Source of the DNA: Neocallimastix lanati (nom. inval.) | Taxonomy: Eukaryota > Neocallimastigomycota > Neocallimastigomycetes > Neocallimastigales > Neocallimastigaceae | Direction: 5' to 3' | DNA: 37,500 bases | NCBI GenBank assembly: GCA_016946835.1 | Contig: JACVTC010000036.1 | Location: 330,001-367,500, forward strand | In this document: piece by piece, positions 14,959-23,551 of the stretch | Layout of the letters: each line of letters starts with the position of its first letter | Position numbering within the stretch: position 1 is the stretch's first letter | The notes under the pieces: model-generated | Databases searched by the model: none | The model's input: only the letters and a program-made list of their open reading frames with translations | What the model was told of the DNA's origin: nothing | Program-made: the position numbers and the translations under genes

Positions 14959-17900
14959 ATGACTGATGCTTATGTTACATTAGTTACTTCTGATAACTAT
15001 GTCTCTGGGGCTGTTACATTAGCACACTCTTTAAGACTTAGTGGAACAAACAAGAAAATTGTTTGTATGATTACTCCAGAATTATCTTCTGGAAGTAAGG
15101 AATATCTTTTAGACCCAGGACATTTATATGATGAATTGATTACTGTTGAACCATTTAATTCTTTTGATACAGCTAATTTAAGTCTTTTAGGAAGACCAGA
15201 ATTAGGTGTAACTCTTACTAAAATTCACATTTGGAATTTATTACAATACCGTTATGTTGTTTTCATTGATGCTGATGCCATGGTTTTAAGAAATATTGAT
15301 GAATTATTTGAACGCTTAGAAAGAGCTGATACCATGGTAAACTCCGAAGTATTTGCAGCTGCTCCAGATACCGGATGGCCAGATAACTTCAACTCTGGTT
15401 TATTTGCTTGTAAGCCATCTGTTGAAACCTATACTAATTTAAAGGCATTAGCTCTTTCTGCTGGTAGTTTCGATGGTGCTGATCAAGGTTTATTAAACCG
15501 TTACTTTAAGAATTGGGCTAATACTTCCTATGGCCGTCTTTCTTTCACTTTCAACGTTACTCCTTCTGCTTATTATTCGTATGCACCAGCTTATGCTGAA
15601 TACATGAGTAATATTAGAGTTGTTCATTTCATTGGTCCTGAAAAGCCATGGAATTGGAACTTACGTTTTGCTGATGGAAAAATTATGCCAAGAGGTTTTA
15701 CTTCTCATCAATTTAAGGAATTAGCTTTACAATGGTGGAATATTCGTGATGATTTTGATACTTTTAAAAACAATGGTTACAAGAGAGTTGAATATGTACC
15801 ACCAACTCCTCCACCAGAACCACAATGGAATAATAAACAAGAAGAATATCACCCACCACAACAAGAATACCATCAAGAATATCATCCACCACCACAAGAA
15901 TATCATCAAGAATATCATCAAGAATATCATCCACCACCACAAGAATATCATCAAGAATATCATCAAGAATATCATCAAGAATATCATCAAGAATATCATC
16001 CACCACCACAAGAGTATCATCCACCCCAACAAGAATATCATCCACCACCACAAGAATATCATCCACCCCAACAAGAATATCATCCACCACCACCACCACC
16101 AGTTTATGTTCCACCACCACCACCACCAGAACCGGAACCACAACCTGTTTGGGAGTCTTGGTCAACTTGGCATCCAACTGATAATGCTTGGCAAGCCCCA
16201 CCACCACCACCTAATGATTATTATAATCATCCAGTGGAAGACTTCTCTCAATCTCAATCATATCCAAACTTTGAGGTGGTTACTCCTCCAGAACATCATG
16301 ATCAACCAAGAGAAGAACCATTTACTTTTGTTGATTATCCAAAGCCACCACATATTCATGATATTATGGAAGCTTATGATAATAAACAAAATGAACCAGA
16401 AAATATTGCTGTTTATGAAGAAGAAGTTGATGATGAAGATATGAAGAATATTGAATATAATGATTATTCTTTCAATCCTGCCCCAGTGGATGACTTTTCT
16501 ACCTATAAGATTGGATGGAACTTTGGTGAACTTAGTGGTTTTAAACCTCATAGAGAAAAGATGACGGAAGAAGAAAGAGAAAATGACAGATTATTTATGA
16601 ATCTTCCAGGTATTAGAGTTAATGCCTTATATAACACTACTAGGGATGCTCCAGAATTCCCAGGTACTGATACTTATAAATATGATCCTGTTAATGGAAA
16701 CTTTACTGAATATGGTAACATATCTGAAAAGCCAACTTATGAAGTTGCCTCTGAATATGGATCAGAAAATCAATCCTTTGTACATGAACCAAGTAGTTAC
16801 TTGAGTGAAACTCAAGAATCTGAAGCTGATCTTGATAATTATGATCTTTACGGTTTCTCTTATTTACCAGACCTTCGTAGAAAGAAGTCTGAATCTAACG
16901 CATCTATTACTTCTGAAACTCCATCTGGTCATAGAAGATTGTCTAGACGTCGTTCTATTGCTTCTTCAATTTCAATGGACTTTGAAGACTTCCAATATAA
17001 TAAGAATACCTTTGGTATTGATGACGCAGATCCATACAATTATAACGGCGTTATTGATGATAACTTCCATGATGATTTGTTTGAAGATGTTGATGTTTAC
17101 GATGGTATGTATATGGATCAACAAGAGCCATACACAGATGAGAATGCTAGCTATAATGAAAATGACTTGAAGAGTGAAGGTTACTTCCCAGAAGAATTAG
17201 ATGAATTAAAAAAAAATAAGGTTACTGATACCATTAATATTACTCAAGTTACTAATGAAATTGCCCTACCAGAAAATAAGAATACTGTTGTGGTTTCAGA
17301 TACATATATTACTAAACAAAAGGAAGATGAAAAACCAGAGGATAACATAGAAGCTGGTCCAAGAGATCTTGAACTTCCCGAAGATGAAAAACCAGAGGAT
17401 AACATAGAAGCTGGTCCAAGAGATCTTGAACTTCCCGAAGATAAAAAACCAGAAGATAACATAGAAGCTGGTCCAAGAGATCTTGAACTTCCCGAAGATG
17501 AAGCTAAGCCAAAGGAAGCTGTTGTTCCGACTTCAACTCCAGGTAAAAAGGCTGAATTAAAGAAGAAGAAGAAGTCTAAGAAGGATACTAAGAAGAAGGA
17601 AGAACCAAAGGATGAAGCAGCTCCAAGAGAGGCTGCCGTTCCAACTCCAAAGAAGGAAGAATCAAAGGTTGAAGCTGCTGCTCCAGTTCCAACGCAAACA
17701 CCAGAGACTGAATCAAAGAAGTCTAAGAAGGCTTCAAAGAAGAAGCACGAACCAAAGGTTGAAGCTAAGCCAAAGGAAGCTGCTGCTCCAGTTCCAGAAC
17801 CAAAGGTTGAAGCTAAGCCAAAGGAAGCTGCTGCTCCAGTTCCAGAACCAAAGGTTGAAGCTGAACCAAAGGAAGCTGCTGCTCCAGTTCCAGAACCAAA

Positions 17901-20160
17901 GGTTGAAGCTAAGCCAAAGGAAGCTGCTGCTCCAGTTCCAGAACCAAAGGTTGAAGCTGAACCAAAGGAAGCTGCTGCTCCAGTTCCAGAACCAAAGGTT
18001 GAAGCTAAACCAAAGGAAGCTGTCGCTCCTGTTTCAGAATCAAAGAAACAAGAACCAAAGGTTGAAGCTGCTCCAAGAGAAGCTGCTGCTCCAACTCCAG
18101 CTGAACCAAAGAAATCCACCTCTATAAAGAAAGTTATTACTAAGAAATCTACTTCTAAGCAACCAGAAACTGAGGTTGTAGTTGTTGAAGAAGTTGAAGA
18201 AATTGTAATTGATCCAGTTACTGGTAAGCAAACAGTTGTTTCTAGACAAGTTAAGGGTGATGCTCCAAAGGATGGAAACTATGATGAAGTTGAAGAAATT
18301 GAAGAAATTGAAGAAATTGAAGAAATTGTGGATCCAAAGACTGGTAAACGTACTATTGTTTCAAGAAAAGTTAAGGATGGAGAACCAAAACCAAAGGTTG
18401 AATCTCAACCAAGAGAAGCTGTTGCTCCAACTCCAGTTGAATCTAAACCAAGAGAAGCTGCTGCTCCAACTCCAGCTGAACCAAAGAAATCAACCTCTAC
18501 AAAGAAGGTTATTACTAAAAAATCTACTTCTAAGCAACCAGAAACTGAGGTTGTAGTTGTTGAAGAAGTTGAAGAAATTGTAATTGATCCAGTTACTGGT
18601 AAACGTACTGTTGTTTCAAGACAAGTTAAGGGTGATGCTCCAAAGGATGGTCAGTACGAAATGGTTGAAGAGGTTGAAGAAATTGAAGAAATTGAAGAAA
18701 TTGTGGATCCAAAGACTGGTAAACGTACTATTGTTTCAAGAAAAGTTAAGGATGGAGAACCAAAACCAAAGGTTGAATCTCAACCAAGAGAAGCCGTTGC
18801 TCCAACTCCAGTTGAATCTAAACCAAGAGAAGCTGCCGTCTCAACTCCAGTTGAACCAAAGAAATCGATCTCTTCAAAGAAGACTTCTGCTACTACAACC
18901 AAGAAAGTCATTACTAAGAAATCAGGTTCAAAACAATCAGAACCAGAAACAGTTGTAGTTGAAGAAGTTGAAGAAATCGAAATTGATCCAGTTACTGGTA
19001 AGCAAACAGTTGTATCTAGACAAGTTAAGGGTGATGCTCCAAAGGATGGAAACTATGATGAAGTTGAAGAAATTGAAGAAATTGAAGAAATTGAAGAAAT
19101 TGTGGATCCAAAGACTGGTAAACGTACTATTGTTTCAAGAAAAGTTAAGGATGGAGAACCAAAACCAAAGGTTGAATCTCAACCAAGAGAAGCTGTTGCT
19201 CCAACAACGGTTGAATCTAAACCAAGAGAAGCTGCCGTCCCAACTCCAGCTGAACCAAAGAAATCAACCTCTTCAAAGAAGACCACTACTACTACAACCA
19301 AAAAGATTATTACTAAGAAATTAGGTTCAAAACAATCAGAACCAGAAACAGTTGTAGTTGAAGAAGTTGAAGAAATTGAAATTGATCCAGTTACTGGTAA
19401 GCAAACAGTTGTATCTAGACAAGTTAAGGGTGATGCTCCAAAGGATGGACAATATGATGAAGTTGAAGAAATTGAAGAAGTTGAAGAAGTAGTCATCGAT
19501 CCAAAGACAGGTAAACGTACTATTGTTTCCAAACAAGTTAAGGGTGGATCTTCAACAAAGGGTGAAGTTGTAACTAAAGAAGTTAAGGATGTTGCTCCCA
19601 AAAAAGACGAAGCTAAAAATACCGTAGTTGCTAGAGAGGTTAAAGAAGTTGCTCCAAAGAAAACTGAAGTGAAAAAGGTTGAAACTAAATCGGCTTCACC
19701 AACTATAACTGTATCTTCCACTAAAAAGGTTATTCCAGGAACTAATAAGGAAACCACTACTTCTACTTGCAAAGTAAAGGTTGTTAAGAAGATAGTTAGA
19801 AAATCACCATCAGGAAAAGTTTTAGAAGTTAAGGCATTACCTGATGATAATTCGCTTTCTAATACTAAGGTAACCCGTACTATCGTTATTAAAAATAAGA
19901 ATGGTGATGTAGTTGATACTAAAACTATTGAAGGTTCTATTGATGATATTGAAAGCCAAACAAGTTCATTAATTGGTAGTACAGGATTAAGTAATCTTAC
20001 TAAAGATTCTAATCATGTTTCAACTAAAGTAAGAAGAACGGTTATAAGAAAGAATGCTGATGGTGAAATATTATCAACAGAAGTCAAAAATATTAATGAT
20101 GATGAAACTTTAGATAAAATGAAACCAATATCTCTTCTTTCATTCAATAAAAATAAATAA
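14959..20160 (+). CDS. Glycogenin-like GT8 glucosyltransferase with a giant repeat tail (1733 aa)
   Basis: Residues 1-270 are a GT8 glycogenin domain. Glycogenin uses UDP-glucose and Mn2+ to glucosylate itself on tyrosine and so primes glycogen synthesis in the cytosol. Visible motifs: N-terminal YVTLVTSDNYVSGAVTLAHS, the DxD motif in FIDADAMVLRNIDELF (D104, D106), FNSGLF (about 144-149), GADQGLLN (about 173-180), and VVHFIGPEKPW (about 221-231). SAYYSYAPA (203-211) aligns with the segment holding the autoglucosylated Tyr195 of rabbit glycogenin, so Tyr206 is the likely acceptor. From residue 280 onward the protein is a proline/QEYH-rich linker, an acidic segment, three 19-residue repeats, six 16-residue repeats, four repeats of about 125 residues and a basic C-terminus. 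Known glycogenins are about 330-700 aa, so the tail is exceptional. I see no canonical glycogen-synthase-binding WE..DYMG motif. The frame is intact and has no introns. Confidence 0.93.
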   Translation: MTDAYVTLVTSDNYVSGAVTLAHSLRLSGTNKKIVCMITPELSSGSKEYLLDPGHLYDELITVEPFNSFDTANLSLLGRPELGVTLTKIHIWNLLQYRYVVFIDADAMVLRNIDELFERLERADTMVNSEVFAAAPDTGWPDNFNSGLFACKPSVETYTNLKALALSAGSFDGADQGLLNRYFKNWANTSYGRLSFTFNVTPSAYYSYAPAYAEYMSNIRVVHFIGPEKPWNWNLRFADGKIMPRGFTSHQFKELALQWWNIRDDFDTFKNNGYKRVEYVPPTPPPEPQWNNKQEEYHPPQQEYHQEYHPPPQEYHQEYHQEYHPPPQEYHQEYHQEYHQEYHQEYHPPPQEYHPPQQEYHPPPQEYHPPQQEYHPPPPPPVYVPPPPPPEPEPQPVWESWSTWHPTDNAWQAPPPPPNDYYNHPVEDFSQSQSYPNFEVVTPPEHHDQPREEPFTFVDYPKPPHIHDIMEAYDNKQNEPENIAVYEEEVDDEDMKNIEYNDYSFNPAPVDDFSTYKIGWNFGELSGFKPHREKMTEEERENDRLFMNLPGIRVNALYNTTRDAPEFPGTDTYKYDPVNGNFTEYGNISEKPTYEVASEYGSENQSFVHEPSSYLSETQESEADLDNYDLYGFSYLPDLRRKKSESNASITSETPSGHRRLSRRRSIASSISMDFEDFQYNKNTFGIDDADPYNYNGVIDDNFHDDLFEDVDVYDGMYMDQQEPYTDENASYNENDLKSEGYFPEELDELKKNKVTDTINITQVTNEIALPENKNTVVVSDTYITKQKEDEKPEDNIEAGPRDLELPEDEKPEDNIEAGPRDLELPEDKKPEDNIEAGPRDLELPEDEAKPKEAVVPTSTPGKKAELKKKKKSKKDTKKKEEPKDEAAPREAAVPTPKKEESKVEAAAPVPTQTPETESKKSKKASKKKHEPKVEAKPKEAAAPVPEPKVEAKPKEAAAPVPEPKVEAEPKEAAAPVPEPKVEAKPKEAAAPVPEPKVEAEPKEAAAPVPEPKVEAKPKEAVAPVSESKKQEPKVEAAPREAAAPTPAEPKKSTSIKKVITKKSTSKQPETEVVVVEEVEEIVIDPVTGKQTVVSRQVKGDAPKDGNYDEVEEIEEIEEIEEIVDPKTGKRTIVSRKVKDGEPKPKVESQPREAVAPTPVESKPREAAAPTPAEPKKSTSTKKVITKKSTSKQPETEVVVVEEVEEIVIDPVTGKRTVVSRQVKGDAPKDGQYEMVEEVEEIEEIEEIVDPKTGKRTIVSRKVKDGEPKPKVESQPREAVAPTPVESKPREAAVSTPVEPKKSISSKKTSATTTKKVITKKSGSKQSEPETVVVEEVEEIEIDPVTGKQTVVSRQVKGDAPKDGNYDEVEEIEEIEEIEEIVDPKTGKRTIVSRKVKDGEPKPKVESQPREAVAPTTVESKPREAAVPTPAEPKKSTSSKKTTTTTTKKIITKKLGSKQSEPETVVVEEVEEIEIDPVTGKQTVVSRQVKGDAPKDGQYDEVEEIEEVEEVVIDPKTGKRTIVSKQVKGGSSTKGEVVTKEVKDVAPKKDEAKNTVVAREVKEVAPKKTEVKKVETKSASPTITVSSTKKVIPGTNKETTTSTCKVKVVKKIVRKSPSGKVLEVKALPDDNSLSNTKVTRTIVIKNKNGDVVDTKTIEGSIDDIESQTSSLIGSTGLSNLTKDSNHVSTKVRRTVIRKNADGEILSTEVKNINDDETLDKMKPISLLSFNKNK
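15838..16100 (+). repeat. QEYH / HPPPQEYH repeat tract within the glycogenin tail
   Basis: Fifteen EYH units, separated by Q or by PPP/PPQ, span about residues 294-380 and end in two proline runs. Unit order suggests slippage or unequal exchange of a short CAAGAATATCAT unit. The long frames read on other strands here (poly-Trp, poly-Val/Asp) are shadows of this repeat. Confidence 0.93.
17323..17493 (+). repeat. Three 57-bp repeats (19 aa) in the glycogenin tail
   Basis: Copies start at 17323, 17380 and 17437. Each encodes EDEKPEDNIEAGPRDLELP or a one-residue variant (EDKKPED in copy 3). They are almost identical at DNA level, so expansion is recent or they are being homogenised. Confidence 0.95.
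17749..18036 (+). repeat. Six 48-bp repeats (16 aa) in the glycogenin tail
   Basis: Copies start every 48 bases from 17749 and encode EPKVEAKPKEAAAPVP. The seventh residue tends to alternate (AKPKE / AEPKE), which suggests a 96-bp dimer was amplified. The last copy is diverged (VAPVSE). Confidence 0.95.
18073..19560 (+). repeat. Four large (about 375-399 bp) repeats in the glycogenin tail
   Basis: Units start at 18073, 18448, 18823 and 19222. Each holds PREAA..PTP, a Ser/Thr/Lys basic stretch (KKVITKKS), and two half-units of the form EEVEEI.IDP.TGK.TVVSR.VKGD. Units 1 and 2 are exactly 375 bp; unit 3 is 399 bp with an inserted TSATTT-type stretch; unit 4 degenerates. The C-terminal 150 residues hold looser versions of the half-unit (SPSGKVLEVKAL, KNGDVVDTKTIEG, NADGEILSTEVKN), pointing to an ancestral beta-hairpin-like module. 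Confidence 0.9.
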
Positions 20161-22045
20161 TCATTATCCAAATTAATAATAAATTTAAATAAATAATAAC
20201 TAATATATAAGCATCATATTATAAAATTAACAATAAATAAATCTAATAATATCCCATTTTTAAAGTTATTTATAAATTTTTTACTTTATATTTTAAATTT
20301 CAGTCATAATCAGCCTTTTTTTTTTTATTTTCTTTTTTATTTAATTTATAATTTAAAATGAAATTAAAAAAAAAATACTATTCTTTTATATAATTTAATT
20401 AGCAATCTTCCAATATTTTATATAAATATAAAAGAAAAAAAATATTAAAATATAATATTTATTAATATATAAAATTTCAGGATTATACATATTATATAAT
20501 ATAATAATAGAAGTATTATACGTATATTATAAATTAAAATAGACAAATAGAGAAATATAAAAAAAAAGAAGAAGAAAATGAAGTGGAAATAAAACAATCA
20601 ATGAGAAAAAAAATTTCTAATATTTATTTTCAAATTTTTACTTAATTACTTCAATAAAACAGGAAATCAAAATATTTATTAATAAGAAATATTTTGCTAA
20701 AATTTTATTAATAAAATAAACTTTCTTCAATGATATTAAAAGTTTAATAAACTTTCAATACTACAAATATAAATAATATCAATATTAGGTGATAAGGAGT
20801 TATACATCAGTTATATAACCGTTTGTATATGAATTATTTATATTTTAATATTTTTTATTCTAAATAATTTAGAAAAAAAATATATATATTAACAAATTTT
20901 AAAACAAAACAAGAAAACAATATAAAATATAATATAGATATTAAATTTAGCTTTGTAATATAAATTATATATATTATATACTATCTTTATATATAAAGGC
21001 TAATAAATATCAAATCAATTTATGGGGAAAATAGTATGAGGATCATGAAATATAAAATTGCTAAATTTATAAAAAGTAATGTTCTTTATACTAAAAATAC
21101 TATATAGGTTATCTTTTTTATAATTTAAAATAAAATTATATCCTATATTAATTATCAATCAGTTTTTTTACATGGTTTTTATATGATTGATAAAAATTAT
21201 TAAAAATTCAATAAATTATTAAAAATAATAAATATATATATATATATATAAAAACAAATATATATATAAAAAAACAAATATATACATAAAAAATATAAAA
21301 ACAAAAAACGAAAAACAAAATAAAAAACAAAAACAAATCAAAAAACAAAAAAATTAAGATATCAAAAATTAAAAAAAAAAAAAAAAAAAAAAATAATTGG
21401 ATTTTCGAAATAATAAAAAGGAACAAAATTAACAGAATAATATACATATTATATATATATTACATATAAATATATTATGAAGTTAATTAAGTTTTATTAA
21501 TTCAATTAAAAAAGCAAGTATGAAAGTAAAAAAAAAAAAAAAAAAAAAAAAGGATTTTAAATAATATTATAATTTAAATATAATTTACCTTCATTTATTT
21601 ATTTATTATTTTTTTTTATAATAAAATAATAATCTATTTTTTAAATTATAAAAAAAAAACATATAATATTGAAATTATAATTATATAGATAGTTTTAATT
21701 CTGTAAACTTTTATTATATAAATTATTTTATAAGTATACATATATTTTTTAAATATTTTTTTCCTTTTTTTATATTTATTTTAAATGTTGACAGATAAAA
21801 AATATCCCTTAATAAAATAATAATTTATTAAAATAAATTAATGAGAAATTATATAATAAAATATTTAACAAAAAAAAAAAAAAAAAAAAAACTTCCTTCC
21901 CTCAAAAAAAAAAAAAATTTTTTTTTTGTTATTAAATTTTAATATAATTTAAAAAAAAAAAAATGCAAATAATATATATAAAATAAATAAATAAATAAAA
22001 AAAAAGAATGTTTTTTTTTTTTGTTATTTTTGGTTTTATTTTATT

Positions 22046-22048
<3 letters not shown>
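20161..22048. other. A+T-rich intergenic sequence, no gene seen
   Basis: Presumed 3' UTR of the glycogenin-like gene followed by low-complexity A/T sequence with A tracts (for example 21367-21391, 21529-21551, 21870-21890). The minus-strand frame near 21208-21447 is poly-F/I/Y low complexity and not credible. Confidence 0.6.
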
Positions 22049-22085
<37 letters not shown>

Positions 22086-22198
22086 CACGTCATGAGATGG
22101 TATCACCTTCAATTGGTCTTTACTGATAGGAAGACCATCTTTAGTTCATGTGATATTGAGAGGTGATGATAAAAAAAAAATTCAAACATTGTACAAAT

Positions 22199-22230
<32 letters not shown>
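22049..22230 (-). other. Structured small insert with a minus-strand poly(A)-like tail
   Basis: On the minus strand a unit of about 110 nt ends in GACGTG followed by an A run (T tract at about 22049-22085 on the plus strand). It contains nested complementary arms: ATCACCTTCAAT (22102-22113) with ATTGAGAGGTGAT (22154-22166), and TTGGTCTT (22113-22120) with AAGACCA (22131-22137). A second long T tract (about 22200-22229) borders the other side. It could be a retroposed small RNA or SINE; no known family is recognised. Confidence 0.35.
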
Positions 22231-22231
<1 letters not shown>

Positions 22232-22380
22232 CTTAAAATTATGATTAACATTGTGAAGTCAAATTAATTATTATACTACAGTATAATAATGCCCTTGTGA
22301 AGTTTTACAGATATTAATTAAATTAAACTAGAATATATTATACCATTATTTTATTTTATGTTTTTTTTTTTGTTTATTTT
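22231..22380 (+). mobile_element. LINE 3'-UTR fragment (family C)
   Basis: This matches the 3' UTR of the LINE copy at 28654-28790: TCTTAAAATTATGATTAA, a TATAATAAT.CCCTTGTGAA core, AAACTAGAATGTTTTATACC-like sequence, then a T-rich run. It is cut at about 22380 where another LINE fragment begins, so the rest of the UTR is missing here. Confidence 0.75.
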
Positions 22381-22620
22381 AAATGTTGCCCTTGTTGTGG
22401 TGTTAGTTTTAAAGATGTTACTTCTAGGTTTTATTTCTTTTTTATTTGATAGGAAGGGAAAAATTCCCGCATAGTACAACTTGCCGAAATACATAGTAAT
22501 TTCGAGCTTTTTATTTTTTTATTTTTTAATTTTTTATTTTTAATTTCAAATGTACTTTTCACCTACATGTATTTTTTATAATAAAATTAATAAAGTTTTG
22601 GAAGTGTATTCTCTTTCCTG

Positions 22621-22676
<56 letters not shown>

Positions 22677-22824
22677 TGGTGTTAGTGTACCTAGTTTTTC
22701 TCATTGGATCTTTTCCTGTAAAGTATTGGAAAATTACAGAAATAAAATTTTAGCTTTTCTCGATGATCTCTTTTTGAAGTTTACAATGATAATTGAACAA
22801 AAATCCTTGGATGTTTCTGAAGAT
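22381..22824 (+). mobile_element. Old LINE zinc-finger-end fragment, split by two insertions (continues at 27774-27816)
   Basis: The pieces 22381-22407, 22687-22824 and 27774-27816 join in frame into a C-terminal LINE segment: a CCPCCG zinc-knuckle start, VPSFSHWIFSC, ILAFLDDLF, EQKSLDVSED, then SEKDYDINIYYYILS. This aligns with CPCCGES, IPSFTHWILLC, HEKSLNIPDD and EEDFDDNINFYVL of the intact LINE at 23552-27637. It is 5'-truncated and its end is lost at about 27816, where another LINE copy starts. Confidence 0.82.
22408..22673 (+). mobile_element. 5'-truncated LINE 3' end (266 bp) with target-site duplication
   Basis: The insert is bounded by the perfect 13-bp duplication TTGTGGTGTTAGT at 22395-22407 and 22674-22686. 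It has a LINE 3' UTR (TTCCCGCATAGTACAACTTG, two AATAAA-type signals) ending CCTGTCTA plus about 50 A. The body closely matches 29645-29876. Excising it with one duplication restores the host fragment's frame. Confidence 0.92.
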
Positions 22825-23551
22825 CCCCCAATGAAGTGGACTGTTTTTCCAGGTCCATGGAGGGTTGATGGAAAAGGAATAACCTATATCAGGTGTACTA
22901 ATTACAGCTTTCTGTGATTCTGATGATAATCAATGGTTATCCTTTCTAAAGTGGCTTCTAGTACGAAGAGAGAAATCTGGAATACTGGAAGACTGTAGAA
23001 AGTGAACTTGACGTTCTATAATGTCTTAAACTGGATATGTAGTAACATTGGAGTTGTACAATTAATAATATCATGTAGTTTCTACATATTATCATTGTAA
23101 TGAATCTATTGTATTTTTTACTTTAGCATTATTTTGTATATGTTTTTTTCTATAGTATTATTTATACTCTCATGTAGCTATTGTAAAATGGAAATGTAGG
23201 AGATTGATTCACTCCAAAGCTTGTGTTTGAGACATTATTTAACGGATGGGAATCTTTTTATAGTTTTTCACAACTATTATTTCATTAACACTTAAATTTT
23301 ATATTATATATGATTATTTTACAGAAATTTTTACATAAAACAGGAATTTATAATTGAAAATCATTAATTAAAACTAGTCAACACAAAAAGAAAGAAAAAC
23401 AAACAAGTTTTAGCAAACAATATACACGAAAGAGAAGACAACAGCAATAAATTTTTATTTTTTTTTTAATTTTTTAATTTTTACTAATTTTATTTTTTAT
23501 TTTTTTATTACACTTACTTTTTATTAATATAGATAAGTTTTTTATTTTATT
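22825..23551 (+). promoter_or_regulatory. 5' UTR / presumed internal promoter of the intact LINE
   Basis: The first 40 bases can form a hairpin (CCCCCA with TGGAGGG, TGGAC with GTCCA). The segment 22825-23270 is closely matched by the 5' UTR of the decayed LINE (29014-29096 plus 29890-30200), and its first 130 bases by 33398-33531. LINE 5' UTRs of this kind usually carry an internal promoter; no specific promoter element can be named. Confidence 0.6.

Noticed and set aside
17244-18119. 291-codon antisense frame over the glycogenin tail (and similar ones at 15727-16210 and 19179-19772)
   Set aside because: These follow the repeat units of the sense gene exactly and have no independent start context or domain; sense codon bias explains the absence of stops.
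17612-19324. Plus-strand +1/+2 frames of Gln/Leu/Arg repeats
   Set aside because: Shadow frames of the same repeats in the sense gene.
22825-22960. HDV-like self-cleaving ribozyme at the LINE 5' end
   Set aside because: A hairpin is visible, but I could not lay out the nested double pseudoknot with its catalytic cytosine, so only the hairpin is claimed.
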